Positions 26,789 through 35,236 of a DNA stretch of 49,646 bases are shown here, piece after piece; the first letter of the stretch is position 1, and the number at the start of each line of letters is the position of its first letter. This DNA is from Selenomonadaceae bacterium (lineage in GTDB: Bacteria; Bacillota; Negativicutes; Selenomonadales; Selenomonadaceae), in NCBI GenBank assembly GCA_016280345.1, contig JAEEGN010000226.1, positions 1 to 49,646 on the forward strand, read 5' to 3'. A program made the translations under genes and the position numbers. The notes under the pieces are model-generated. The model had not been told where the DNA came from. It saw only the letters and a program-made list of their open reading frames with translations, and made no database searches.

Positions 26789-27679
26789 TTGCGCTGGCGG
26801 GGCAATCTGTTTTTGCTTTTGGCGGCATTCCTCTGGGGGACGACGTTTGTGGCCCAATCTTTGGGCATGGAGCGGATAGGGCCTTTCACTTATATGGCGG
26901 CACGGTTCTTCCTCGGCGCGGCGGCGCTTTTCGCGCTCTGGCTCTATACGCGGGAGGAACGGATGAGGGCGCGGGCCGCAGGTCAATACGCCGGCGGCTG
27001 GCGTCCGGGATTCGCGGCGGGGGGCATCATGTTCGCGGCGGCGGCGCTGCAGCAGTATGGCCTGCAATACACTACGGTGGGCAAGGCTTCGTTTCTGACC
27101 TGTCTCTATCTGGTTTTCGTGCCGCTGGCCGGCGTGTTCCTGCGCCAGCGTTTGCAGACGACGCATATCGCCGGCTCGGTACTGGCACTGGCGGGGCTTT
27201 ACTTTCTCTGCGTGAAGGAGGGGCTGACGCTGGGCTCTGGCGATCAGATCGTGCTGGCCTGCGCTTTCTTCTGGACGGGACATATTCTGTTTATCGGTCG
27301 TTACGCGGCGCGGGCCGATGTGATTGAGATGTCGCTGGCGCAGGTGATCGCGACAATGCTGCTGAGTTTTTTGGCGGCACTGGCCTTTGAGACCTGGGTG
27401 TGGGCGGACGTACTGGGAGCCTGGGTGGCGATTGCTTACGGCGGAATCCTCTCTACCGGCGTCGCGTTTACGTTGCAGAGCGTGGGGCAGAAGTACGCAG
27501 CCCCGGCCCCGGCCGCTATCCTCATGAGCCTGGAGTCGGTCTTCGGGGCGTTGGCGGGATGGATTGTGCTGGGGCAGGCGCTCTCGCCGCGGGAGATTCT
27601 GGGCTGCGTACTGATGGGCGCCGGTATGTTGGCCTCGCAGGCTGATGTGCTGGCGGGAAACAAACAGAATTCAAAATGA
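26789..27679 (+). CDS. EamA/DMT-family transporter, 10 transmembrane helices
   Basis: This 296-residue integral membrane protein is composed of two EamA repeats. The first opens with LFLLLAAFLWGTTFVAQSLGM and the second near residue 150 with GDQIVLACAFFWTGHILFIGRYA. The late motif LMSLESVFGALAGWIVLGQAL is typical of drug/metabolite exporters of the RhaT/YdcZ/EamA superfamily. The likely start is TTG 26789, with GGAGGT 9 bases upstream; no ATG fits better. The substrate cannot be deduced. The gene is a single unit between two terminators. Confidence 0.88.
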   Translation: MRWRGNLFLLLAAFLWGTTFVAQSLGMERIGPFTYMAARFFLGAAALFALWLYTREERMRARAAGQYAGGWRPGFAAGGIMFAAAALQQYGLQYTTVGKASFLTCLYLVFVPLAGVFLRQRLQTTHIAGSVLALAGLYFLCVKEGLTLGSGDQIVLACAFFWTGHILFIGRYAARADVIEMSLAQVIATMLLSFLAALAFETWVWADVLGAWVAIAYGGILSTGVAFTLQSVGQKYAAPAPAAILMSLESVFGALAGWIVLGQALSPREILGCVLMGAGMLASQADVLAGNKQNSK

Positions 27680-27692
27680 ATGGTGCTATAAT

Positions 27693-27733
27693 AAAGAGCC
27701 GGCTCTTGTAATGAATGAGCTGGCTCTTTATAA
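27693..27733. terminator. Bidirectional terminator-like hairpin
   Basis: Arms AAAGAGCCGGCTC (27693-27705) and GAGCTGGCTCTTT (27717-27729) with one mismatch flank an 11-base loop. Both flanks are AT-rich without a pure T-run. It lies between the convergent EamA and HD-domain genes. Confidence 0.65.
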
Positions 27734-27801
27734 TATCTGTGGAACGTTATCGTCATACCTGGCGAAGCCGTAAACGCTTTGGAAAACCGTTTCGGACAAG
27801 G

Positions 27802-28335
27802 TCAATTCATCTGATCGGCCTGACGGAGCAGGAGGAGCTCCGGCGGGTCATCGCCGGCGGCGGGGGCGTGGTGCCGGACAGTGAGTGCGGCTTCGTCGGG
27901 AAGCCCGATTCGGCGAAGCATATTTGCGCCTTTTTCAGGGTGATGGTAATAGACGTGAAGCAGGGCTGACAACCAACCGCCGGCGGCGTTTTCCCCCCGC
28001 TTTTTGCTCCACCGGGGAAAAGCGGCGGTGAGGAGGACGGCCAGAACCTTGCCGCAGGTTCCCATATCACCTTTTTGACGGCCAATGTCGTGAAGCAATG
28101 ACGCCCGGATGAGAAGTCGCCGGTCAACCATCGTCGCGCCGTCGGGAGATGCGAGGCGGAGCTGTTCCGCGGTGCGGGCGGTACGCAGGGCGTGGCACTG
28201 GTCAGCGACTGTCATGGCGTCGAAGAAAGCCCGGGCCGTTTCCTCGGGCAGCCACGTTTCGAGGAAAGCCCTGTCCTCCGCGGATACATGAGCGGTCAGC
28301 GCGTGGAAGAACTGGCTGGCACGATGGGATATCAT
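27802..28335 (-). CDS. HD-domain phosphohydrolase-like protein
   Basis: The 177-residue protein carries an HD metal-binding motif LLHDIGRQKGDMG near residues 80-92, with downstream His residues (LLHVYYHHPEKGANMLRRIG and VRHHAP) that complete a metal site. HD proteins hydrolyse nucleotides, cyclic nucleotides or other phosphoesters; the substrate here is unknown. The start ATG overlaps the stop of hisZ (ATGA), so it is translated with the histidine regulatory subunit. That coupling hints at, but does not prove, a link with nucleotide or PRPP metabolism. Confidence 0.8.
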   Translation of the reverse strand: MISHRASQFFHALTAHVSAEDRAFLETWLPEETARAFFDAMTVADQCHALRTARTAEQLRLASPDGATMVDRRLLIRASLLHDIGRQKGDMGTCGKVLAVLLTAAFPRWSKKRGENAAGGWLSALLHVYYHHPEKGANMLRRIGLPDEAALTVRHHAPAAGDDPPELLLLRQADQMN

Positions 28336-29516
28336 GCGAGGAATACCAAAGAGCGGCAGCCCTTGCTTTTCTGGCAGGTGGCGGCAGCGGATTCTTCCTG
28401 GGGAGAGGGGGCCAGCTCCGCGGTCTCGCCAAGGCGGCGGCGGCGGCAGGCCTCTTGGATGGCCTCTGAGAGCCGTCCTGGCGCGTAAGCGATATAGACG
28501 TCCTTCGCCGTGGTTGACCGGGGAGCACCTTCCCGGTTGAGGGCCAGCATAAGCCGCTCGATGCCCAGGCCAAAGCCGGTGGCGGGGCAGTCGTGGCCGA
28601 AGTCAGAAAGCATATTGTCATAACGCCCGCCGCCGCACAGCGGGAAGCCAAGCCCCGGCGTATAGCCCTCAAAGACCATGCCGGTATAGTAGCTGAAATC
28701 CCGGATTACGCCGAGGTCGAACCGGATAAATCCGGCGGCGTCATAGTCTTCCAGGAGCCCACAGATGGCGTCCAGGTTTTCCAGAGCACGGTGGCTGCAA
28801 TCGTTGGCGGCCATTTGACGCGCTTCGTCCAGTACATCACGTTTGCCATGGAGCAGCGGGAGCCGCGCGAGGCTTTCGCGTCCCTCGGATGGGAGTCCCG
28901 TGTCCTCGAGGGTGCGTTGGAGGCCGACGAGGTTGTGGCGCTCCAGGCATTGCTTGATTTTTTCCTGCGTGGCGGGTGGCAGGCAATACTGCTCCATGAG
29001 CCCGCGAATGAATTCCACCTGGCCCAGGCAAATCTGGAAGTTCTTCAGCCCCGCTTCGCGCAGGCTCTCGATGGCCAAGGCGATGACTTCGGCGTCCGAG
29101 GCGGCGGAATCGCTGCCCAGGAATTCTACACCGGCCTGATAGAATTCACATTGACGGCCGGCCTGGACCTGTTCGTAGCGATAGACGCTGCCGACATAGG
29201 AAAGCCGGAGCGGATAGGTCGCGTCCTTCATTCGGCTGGCAACGGCACGGGCAATGGAGGTCGTCATTTCATGGCGCAGGGCCAAAGTGCGGTTCTGACG
29301 GTCGAAGAGCTTGAACATATGCGGTTCGATGCGGCTGCCGTTGCCGATCGTCAGGGTATCGAGGTATTCGATGACCGGTGTGGCAATTTCATCATAGCCC
29401 CAGCGGCGGAACAAGTCCATCAGCCGCGTCTCCAGAGCGCGTTTCTCCGCCGCCTCGGGAGGCAGAAAATCCCGTGTCCCATAGGGAATCTCCAACATCG
29501 CTTCATCCTTCAGCAT
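28332..29516 (-). CDS. hisZ: ATP phosphoribosyltransferase regulatory subunit HisZ
   Basis: This 394-residue protein resembles class II histidyl-tRNA synthetase but lacks the anticodon-binding domain. It has the motif 1-like IPYGTRDFLPPEAAEKR, motif 2-like LRLSYVGSVYRYEQ with GRQCEFYQAGVEFLG, and motif 3-like CPATGFGLGIERLM. HisZ binds short-form HisG to build the active, histidine-sensitive first enzyme of histidine synthesis. ATG 29516 has GGAG 7 bases upstream; an upstream ATG at 29582 is inside the preceding gene. It overlaps the TrpR-like gene by 14 bases and the HD gene by 4. It is transcribed away from the main his operon. Confidence 0.94.
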   Translation of the reverse strand: MLKDEAMLEIPYGTRDFLPPEAAEKRALETRLMDLFRRWGYDEIATPVIEYLDTLTIGNGSRIEPHMFKLFDRQNRTLALRHEMTTSIARAVASRMKDATYPLRLSYVGSVYRYEQVQAGRQCEFYQAGVEFLGSDSAASDAEVIALAIESLREAGLKNFQICLGQVEFIRGLMEQYCLPPATQEKIKQCLERHNLVGLQRTLEDTGLPSEGRESLARLPLLHGKRDVLDEARQMAANDCSHRALENLDAICGLLEDYDAAGFIRFDLGVIRDFSYYTGMVFEGYTPGLGFPLCGGGRYDNMLSDFGHDCPATGFGLGIERLMLALNREGAPRSTTAKDVYIAYAPGRLSEAIQEACRRRRLGETAELAPSPQEESAAATCQKSKGCRSLVFLA

Positions 29517-29826
29517 GGTTTTTCTCCGTTTCGTTATTTTGTGAGAGTCGTTCCAATATGATGGCGTAGCCGTCGGCGCCATAGTTAAGGCAGCGCTTCA
29601 CCCGGCTGATTGTCGCCGTGCTGGCGCCGGTGCGTCCGACGATGACCTCGTAGGTATGGCCGGCCGCCAGCATCCGGGCGACTTCCAGCCGCTGCGCCAA
29701 TGCCTTGAGTTCGCCAATCGTGCAGAGATCCTCGAAAAACTGGTAGCATTCATCGGCGGAACGCAGGCGCAGCACGGCTTCGAAGAGCTGGTCCGTCAAT
29801 TGGTCTTTCAATTTGGGATTTACCAT
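29503..29826 (-). CDS. TrpR-like transcriptional regulator, YerC/YecD family
   Basis: This 107-residue protein matches the YerC/YecD branch of the TrpR superfamily: LFEAVLRLRSADECYQFFEDLCTIGELKALAQRLEVARML, then a helix-turn-helix YEVIVGRTGASTATISRVKRCLNYGADGY. These are small all-helical dimers that bind DNA. It lies directly upstream of hisZ and overlaps it. Because a palindrome covers the hisG promoter, a role as repressor of the his genes is a reasonable inference; comparative studies have proposed such a role for relatives, but I cannot confirm it here. ATG 29826 has GGGGAG upstream. Confidence 0.88.
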   Translation of the reverse strand: MVNPKLKDQLTDQLFEAVLRLRSADECYQFFEDLCTIGELKALAQRLEVARMLAAGHTYEVIVGRTGASTATISRVKRCLNYGADGYAIILERLSQNNETEKNHAEG

Positions 29827-29860
29827 CGCGCATTCATCTCCCCGGGTTTCCAGTGCACCA

Positions 29861-30814
29861 TCAATAGCCGCGTTTCTTGTCGATGATGTTCTTCATTGTT
29901 TCCGTCCGGGGGTAGTGGCGCAGGTTCTCAATGAAAAGGGCGATTGCCCGTTCCATATAACGGGGGGAACTGGCGGCGTGGTGCGGCGTAATCATGAGGT
30001 TGGGAGCGGTCCAGAGGGGAGAGTCCCCGGGAAGCGGTTCCTTCTGGAAAACGTCCAGGGCGGCCCAGCCAATCGCTTTTTCCTCCAAAGCCCGCACGAG
30101 ATCCGCTTCGTTTATGATAGGGCCACGGGCGACGTTGATGAAACCGGCGGTTGGCTTCATTTTCCGGAAAAGTGGCAGGGAAAAGAGGTCGATCGTCTCC
30201 GGAATGAGCGGCAGCGTCACAATCACGAAATCAGCGGTGGATAAGGCTTCGCTCAGATCGCCGTTTTCATAAAGCGCATCAACGAAGGGTTCCTGTGTTT
30301 TCGTTTTCTTGACGCCGATGACGCGCATATCCATGGCTTTCAGATGACGGGCAATCTCACTGCCCACGCTTCCCAGGCCGATGATGGCGGCTGTCTTGCC
30401 GCAAAGCTCGTCGATGCCTTTAAGCGCCGCCCATTTCTGGCGCTGCTGGTTGTCGTGGGCGGTCAGCAGACAGCGGCTATGGCAGAGCATCATGCCCAGG
30501 ACGTGCTCGGCGATGGGGATGCCGTGAATGCCACGGGAATTCGTGAGCAAGACGTCCGACTGACGAATCGCGTCGAGCGTCAGCCACTGATCGACGCCGG
30601 CGGTCAGCGCGTGGACCCAGCGGACTTTCGGAGCCGCGGGAAGGATGGGAGCCAGATCGGTCTGGCCAAAAGCCAACAACACTTCAGTATCCGGAAGGAA
30701 AGGTTCGCAATCCTTTGCTTCGGCTACGGACAGTTCGATGTCGGGGCGGGCGGCTCGAATTTGCGCTTGCTGGTTTTCGCTCAGACCGTGGAGCGACAGG
30801 ATATGGATGGTCAT
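29861..30814 (-). CDS. D-isomer-specific 2-hydroxyacid dehydrogenase family protein
   Basis: The 317-residue protein has the NAD-binding motif GLGSVGSEIARHL (about residues 145-157), the substrate-binding segment NSRGIHGIPIAEHVLG, and catalytic residues in place: Arg in NVARGP, Glu in DVFQKEPLP, His in ITPHHAA. The family reduces 2-oxoacids to D-2-hydroxyacids with NADH or NADPH; the exact substrate is unclear (glycerate, lactate or phosphoglycerate-type). ATG 30814 has GGAGGG 8 bases upstream; an ATG at 30868 is upstream of that site. It precedes the TrpR-like gene by 34 bases and likely heads a four-gene operon with it, hisZ and the HD gene. It is divergent from hisG. Confidence 0.88.
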   Translation of the reverse strand: MTIHILSLHGLSENQQAQIRAARPDIELSVAEAKDCEPFLPDTEVLLAFGQTDLAPILPAAPKVRWVHALTAGVDQWLTLDAIRQSDVLLTNSRGIHGIPIAEHVLGMMLCHSRCLLTAHDNQQRQKWAALKGIDELCGKTAAIIGLGSVGSEIARHLKAMDMRVIGVKKTKTQEPFVDALYENGDLSEALSTADFVIVTLPLIPETIDLFSLPLFRKMKPTAGFINVARGPIINEADLVRALEEKAIGWAALDVFQKEPLPGDSPLWTAPNLMITPHHAASSPRYMERAIALFIENLRHYPRTETMKNIIDKKRGY

Positions 30815-30861
30815 GGGCAATCCCTCCTCATAGCGGTAACCAATGAAACGTTGTGGGAAAA

Positions 30862-30890
30862 TTGACAATTCCCGGGGAAAATGGTAGTAT
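30862..30890 (+). promoter_or_regulatory. Sigma-A promoter of the his operon
   Basis: A perfect TTGACA (30862-30867), a 17-base spacer and TAGTAT (30885-30890) precede hisG by 48 bases. Confidence 0.75.
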
Positions 30891-30907
30891 GCTATATCAT
30901 ATTACCA
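30882..30907. promoter_or_regulatory. 26-bp imperfect palindrome over the hisG -10 box (candidate operator)
   Basis: The half-sites TGGTA at 30882 and TACCA at 30903 are joined by near-symmetric TATG/CATA blocks. Comparison with its own complement shows only two mismatched base pairs per half-turned pair (four positions of 26). Its position over the -10 box would suit a repressor such as the TrpR-like protein encoded nearby. Confidence 0.5.
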
Positions 30908-30938
30908 CTTTAATTCGATAAAGGCAACTGGAGGCAGC

Positions 30939-31607
30939 ATGAAAAACGATGGATTGGATTATTTGACGATTGCTCTGCCGAAGGGGAAGCTGTTCCCTTT
31001 GTCTACGGCTCTTTTGGCCCGGGTGGGGCTCAGCGCCGAGGGGCTGGAGGAAAAATCACGCAAACTGGTCATTGCCAACGATGCGGCGAAGGTGAAATTC
31101 ATCATTTCCAAGACGGCCGACGTGCCGACTTACGTGGAATACGGCGCCGCCGATATCGGAATCATCGGCAAGGACGTGCTGGCGGAGTCCGGACAGGACG
31201 TCTATGAGCTTCTGGACCTGGGCTTCGGCCGCTGCCATCTGATGATGGCGGTACCGCGGGACAAGCGGCGGGAAAAGCTCTCAGACTACGCTCATACCCG
31301 GGTGGCGACGAAGTTTCCCCATATCGCGGAGAAGTTCTTCAACAGTCAGGGGATCCAGATGGAATACATCAAGCTGAACGGCTCCATTGAGCTGGGGCCG
31401 ATCGTGGGATTGTCGGAGAGCATCGTCGATATCGTGGAAACGGGGACGACGCTGCGGGAAAATAATCTGGAGGAAATTGCGCACATCATGGACGCGACGG
31501 CCCGGCTCATCGCAAATCGTGTCAGTTTCCGCCTGAAGTTCGATCGCATCCACCGCCTGGTCACTGCTATTCAGGCGGCGCTCAGAGAAGGGAAGGAAGA
31601 ATCATGA
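30939..31607 (+). CDS. hisG: ATP phosphoribosyltransferase catalytic subunit HisG (short form)
   Basis: This 222-residue enzyme condenses ATP with PRPP, the first step of histidine synthesis. Motifs include LTIALPKGKL, the ADIGIIGKDVL segment and the PRPP-binding loop DIVETGTTLREN. At 222 residues it lacks the C-terminal regulatory domain of long HisG and therefore needs HisZ, which is present on the opposite strand 1.4 kb away. GGAGG precedes ATG 30939. Its stop overlaps the hisD start (ATGA). Confidence 0.97.
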   Translation: MKNDGLDYLTIALPKGKLFPLSTALLARVGLSAEGLEEKSRKLVIANDAAKVKFIISKTADVPTYVEYGAADIGIIGKDVLAESGQDVYELLDLGFGRCHLMMAVPRDKRREKLSDYAHTRVATKFPHIAEKFFNSQGIQMEYIKLNGSIELGPIVGLSESIVDIVETGTTLRENNLEEIAHIMDATARLIANRVSFRLKFDRIHRLVTAIQAALREGKEES

Positions 31608-32941
31608 GGATCGTTGACGTCAAGGACGTGGGAGAGAAAGAAGTCGAGCGGCTGCTTCACAAAGCGGCCTTTGATGAAGTAGAGTTGAGCCCAAAGATCC
31701 GGGAGGCGAACAAAGCGCTTTTCGGCGAGGATCTGTCGGCGGTTGAGCTGGTGGACCGGATTGTCAACGATGTGCGCGAGCATGGCGACGCCGCCGTGAT
31801 TTCCTATACGAAGATGTTCGACCGGACGACGCTGACGTCGGACAGCTTTCTGGTAAGTGAGGCTGAGTTTCAGGCAGCGGAGAAAGAAGCCGATCCCCAG
31901 GTCATGGAATCGTTGCGCCGCGCCATCGCCAATGTCCGTCGCTACCACGAGGAGCAGAAACCGGCCTCCTGGATGACGTACCGTGAGAAAGGGTCGATGC
32001 TGGGGCAATCGGTGTTGCCGCTGGACCGTGTAGGCATCTATGTTCCCGGAGGGACGGCGGCCTATCCTTCGTCGGTGGTGATGAACGCGGTGCCGGCGGC
32101 GGTAGCGGGGGTAGGGGAAATCATCATGATGTGCCCTCCCCGGGAAGGAAAGATCAATCCCTACGTTCTTCTGGCAGCACGGGAAATCGGGGTAGCGAAA
32201 ATTTTCAGGATTGGCGGGGCGCAGGCCATCGCGGCGCTGGCCTTCGGGACGGAATCGGTTCCCCGGGTAGACAAGATTACAGGACCGGGAAATCTTTTCG
32301 TTACGCTGGCGAAGAAAGCGGTCTATGGCCACTGTGATATCGATATGCTGGCCGGGCCGAGCGAGATCCTTATCGTGGCGGACGAGACGGCGAATCCCGT
32401 CTATACGGCGGCGGATATGCTGAGCCAGGCGGAGCACGACGTGCTGGCTTCGAGCATCGTCATTACAACCAGCGCGACGCTGGCGCAAACGGTAAAAGCG
32501 GAAGCGGAGAAGCAGCTGGCGAAGCTGCCACGAAAGGAAATAGCCGGAGCCTCTCTGGAGCGCAACGGGCTGATCGTCGTTGCCCAGGATATCGGTCAAG
32601 CCATTCGATTCGCCAACCTCTCGGCGCCGGAGCATCTGGAACTGTTGACAAAAGACCCCTTCCAGCTTCTGCCGTCCATACGCCACGCGGGCGCGGTTTT
32701 CCTGGGACATTATTCCCCGGAGCCGTTGGGTGATTATTTCGCCGGGCCGGATCACATCCTGCCGACCGGAGGTACGGCCCGATATTATTCCGTGCTGAAC
32801 GTGGAGACCTTCATGAAGCGTACGAGCTTCATTTCCTATACGCAGGACGCCCTGCAGGACGTTTCGGAGGATAGCATCCGGCTGGCGGAGACAGAGGGGC
32901 TGGAAGCCCATGCCAACGCAATCCGCTTACGAGGAGAGTGA
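31604..32941 (+). CDS. hisD: Histidinol dehydrogenase
   Basis: This 445-residue enzyme catalyses the last two NAD-dependent oxidations, from histidinol to histidine. It has YVPGGTAAYPSSVVM, RIGGAQAIAALAFGT, DKITGPGNLFV and DMLAGPSEILI, all conserved in HisD. Residues for zinc and catalysis are in AEHDVLAS and SAPEHLEL. The start overlaps hisG by four bases. Length is normal. Confidence 0.97.
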   Translation: MRIVDVKDVGEKEVERLLHKAAFDEVELSPKIREANKALFGEDLSAVELVDRIVNDVREHGDAAVISYTKMFDRTTLTSDSFLVSEAEFQAAEKEADPQVMESLRRAIANVRRYHEEQKPASWMTYREKGSMLGQSVLPLDRVGIYVPGGTAAYPSSVVMNAVPAAVAGVGEIIMMCPPREGKINPYVLLAAREIGVAKIFRIGGAQAIAALAFGTESVPRVDKITGPGNLFVTLAKKAVYGHCDIDMLAGPSEILIVADETANPVYTAADMLSQAEHDVLASSIVITTSATLAQTVKAEAEKQLAKLPRKEIAGASLERNGLIVVAQDIGQAIRFANLSAPEHLELLTKDPFQLLPSIRHAGAVFLGHYSPEPLGDYFAGPDHILPTGGTARYYSVLNVETFMKRTSFISYTQDALQDVSEDSIRLAETEGLEAHANAIRLRGE

Positions 32942-32945
32942 CGAT

Positions 32946-34007
32946 ATGCTGCAATTTCGTGCCGGACTGGCTGAAATGCCGGTCTATGACGTTACGGAAC
33001 GGGACTGGAAAATCAAGATCAACGCCAATGAAAGTAGTCTGAACCTGCCACCGCTGGTGGAGGAGCGTGTCCTGAGCCGGCTTTCGAGCATCGCCTTCAA
33101 TCGCTACCCCAATGATGAGGGGGACCAGCTCCGGGAGCAGATTGCCTCCAGCCTGCATCTGAAAAAGGAGAATGTCTGCCTGGGCAACGGCTCCAGCGAG
33201 ATCATCGAGAAGATTTGCTATGCCTTTGGAGGCTCCGGCCATACCATCGTCTATCCCGAGCCGTCCTTTTCCATGTACCGCATTTACGTGGAAATGGCCG
33301 GAGCGGAGGGCATCGCTGTTCCCACCAGGAAGGACTATCGAGGGGACGTTAAGAAATTCGTGTCGACGGTACAGGAACGCAAGGCGTCGCTGGCCATCAT
33401 CTGCAACCCCAACAATCCAACGGGCAATTTCCTGCCACTCCATGATGTCGCCTATCTGGCGCACCATCTCGATTGCGCGTTTCTGGTGGACGAGGCGTAT
33501 ATCGAGTTTGGCGGCTCCTCGGCGGTTTCCCTCATGAAACATTTCCCTAACGTCATCGTGGCGCGGACCTTCTCCAAGGCTTTCGGGCTGGCCAGTGCCC
33601 GGGTGGGTTATATGCTGGCGGCGCCGGAGGTAGTACAGATGGTCAGCCGCGTTTATATGCCCTATCATCTGAATGTGCTGTCGCTGGTGACGGCGGATAT
33701 CGTTTACCAGATGCGGGACGAATACGCGCCCCGCATCGCCATGACGATTTCCGAACGCCAACGCCTGGAGGAGCAACTGAAGGAATTGCCGGGACTCACG
33801 GTCTATCCTTCTCGTACCAATTTCCTTCTGGTGAAATGCGATTGCGCTGCGGCTCTGAACGAGGCGCTGGCCGCGCAAGGTATCGGCGTCCGCTGTTTCG
33901 GAGAGGCGCCGGGCCTTGCCAACTGCCTGCGAATTTCCATCGGGTCGCGGGAGGAAAACGATATCTGGTTCAAATCAGTCAAGGATTTTATGGAGGGGCG
34001 GTCATGA
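32946..34007 (+). CDS. hisC: Histidinol-phosphate aminotransferase
   Basis: A 353-residue PLP-dependent class I/II aminotransferase. Motifs include INANESSLNLPP, LGNGSSEIIEKI, CNPNNPTGN, the Asp/Tyr segment VDEAYIEFGG and the PLP-binding Lys in RTFSKAFGLASARVGY. It converts imidazole-acetol phosphate to histidinol phosphate. ATG 32946 lies 4 bases after hisD with GAGGAG upstream; the frame is open further back but that start would overlap hisD. The stop overlaps the hisB start (ATGA). Confidence 0.96.
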   Translation: MLQFRAGLAEMPVYDVTERDWKIKINANESSLNLPPLVEERVLSRLSSIAFNRYPNDEGDQLREQIASSLHLKKENVCLGNGSSEIIEKICYAFGGSGHTIVYPEPSFSMYRIYVEMAGAEGIAVPTRKDYRGDVKKFVSTVQERKASLAIICNPNNPTGNFLPLHDVAYLAHHLDCAFLVDEAYIEFGGSSAVSLMKHFPNVIVARTFSKAFGLASARVGYMLAAPEVVQMVSRVYMPYHLNVLSLVTADIVYQMRDEYAPRIAMTISERQRLEEQLKELPGLTVYPSRTNFLLVKCDCAAALNEALAAQGIGVRCFGEAPGLANCLRISIGSREENDIWFKSVKDFMEGRS

Positions 34008-34591
34008 CGCGGAAAGCAAAAACAGAGCGCAAGACGGCGGAGACGGAGATTGCTGTCTCCATCGATCTGGACGGCAACGGTGACGGCGAAATCACCACGG
34101 GCATCGGTTTTCTTGACCATATGCTGACGCTTTTCGCGCGGCACGGGTTCTTTGATCTTTCCGTGCGCTGCCGGGGAGATCTTTCGGTGGACGGACATCA
34201 TTCCGCCGAAGATATCGGTATCGCCCTGGGGGACGCAATTCGTGAGGCTCTGGGGAATAAGCAGGGCATCGTTCGCTACGCTTCGCGCCATATCCCGATG
34301 GATGAATCACTTGCCTTTGCGGCGATAGACATCAGCGGACGGCCTTTCCTCGTCTATGACGGGGGAACGATGGCGCCGATGATTGGCGATTATGATACGG
34401 AGCTAACGGAGGAATTTCTGCGGGCGCTGGCCTTCCACGCCGGCATCACGCTGCACGTTCGTGTCCTTTACGGCACAAATTCACATCACAAGGTCGAGGC
34501 GATATTCAAGGCGCTGGGCCATGTTCTGCACGACGCGACGCGGATTGACCCGGCTATCCGGGGCGTCCTCTCGACAAAGGGCGTCCTCTAG
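34004..34591 (+). CDS. hisB: Imidazoleglycerol-phosphate dehydratase
   Basis: A 195-residue monofunctional IGP dehydratase with the duplicated metal-binding pattern: GIGFLDHMLTLFARHG, DGHHSAEDIGIALG, then FHAGITLHVRV and SHHKVEAIFKALG. The enzyme uses two Mn ions and removes water from IGP. No phosphatase domain is fused, so histidinol phosphatase must be elsewhere; none is seen in this operon. The start overlaps hisC by four bases. Confidence 0.97.
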   Translation: MTRKAKTERKTAETEIAVSIDLDGNGDGEITTGIGFLDHMLTLFARHGFFDLSVRCRGDLSVDGHHSAEDIGIALGDAIREALGNKQGIVRYASRHIPMDESLAFAAIDISGRPFLVYDGGTMAPMIGDYDTELTEEFLRALAFHAGITLHVRVLYGTNSHHKVEAIFKALGHVLHDATRIDPAIRGVLSTKGVL

Positions 34592-34604
34592 CGGAGGGGC
34601 GAAT

Positions 34605-35216
34605 ATGATTGCGGTCATTGATTACGGTGTGGGCAATCTCTTCAGTGTGGAAAAGGCATTCCAGGCACTGGGTGCCAAGCCCGTCGTCACCAGCGACGAC
34701 GCGGTTATCAGAGCGGCGGACAAGCTCGTTCTGCCGGGGGTTGGGGCCTTCGGGGACTGCGTGAGCAATTTTACCTCCAGCGGATTGGTTCCGGTCTTTT
34801 TGGAAAAAGTCCGGGACGGCATCCCGGTGCTCGGGATCTGCGTCGGCCTCCAGATCCTCTTTGACGGCAGTGAGGAATCGCCGGGCGTGAAGGGGCTTGG
34901 ATTACTTCCGGGGACGGTGCGGCGGATACCGGCATCCGGACTCAAGATTCCCCATATGGGCTGGAACTCGCTGTCAATTGACCGCGCCCGGGACCGGGCC
35001 GGGCTATTCGACGGTCTTCCGGAGGACCCCTATGTTTACTTCGTCCACAGCTATCACGCCGTCCCGCAGGACGAAAGTTGCGTAGTGGCGGTCACGGACT
35101 ACGGCGGCCGGTTGACGGCGGCAGTAGCAAAGGACAATCTTCTGGCAACGCAGTTTCACCCGGAAAAATCCGGAGACGTGGGACTTACGATACTGGAAAA
35201 TTTCATCCGTATGTGA
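34605..35216 (+). CDS. hisH: Imidazole glycerol phosphate synthase, glutaminase subunit HisH
   Basis: A 203-residue class I glutamine amidotransferase with nucleophile Cys in PVLGICVGLQILF and the His/Glu pair in ATQFHPEKSG. The N-terminus IDYGVGNLFSVEKAF is typical. HisH releases ammonia that is channelled to HisF. ATG 34605 has GGAGGGGCG upstream; it follows hisB by 13 bases. Confidence 0.97.
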   Translation: MIAVIDYGVGNLFSVEKAFQALGAKPVVTSDDAVIRAADKLVLPGVGAFGDCVSNFTSSGLVPVFLEKVRDGIPVLGICVGLQILFDGSEESPGVKGLGLLPGTVRRIPASGLKIPHMGWNSLSIDRARDRAGLFDGLPEDPYVYFVHSYHAVPQDESCVVAVTDYGGRLTAAVAKDNLLATQFHPEKSGDVGLTILENFIRM

Positions 35217-35236
35217 TACGGGAAGGGAGCAACGGC

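Noticed and set aside
31571..32911. 446-codon minus-strand frame opposite hisD
   Set aside because: hisD is certain on the other strand; the antisense product is low-complexity and Arg-rich.
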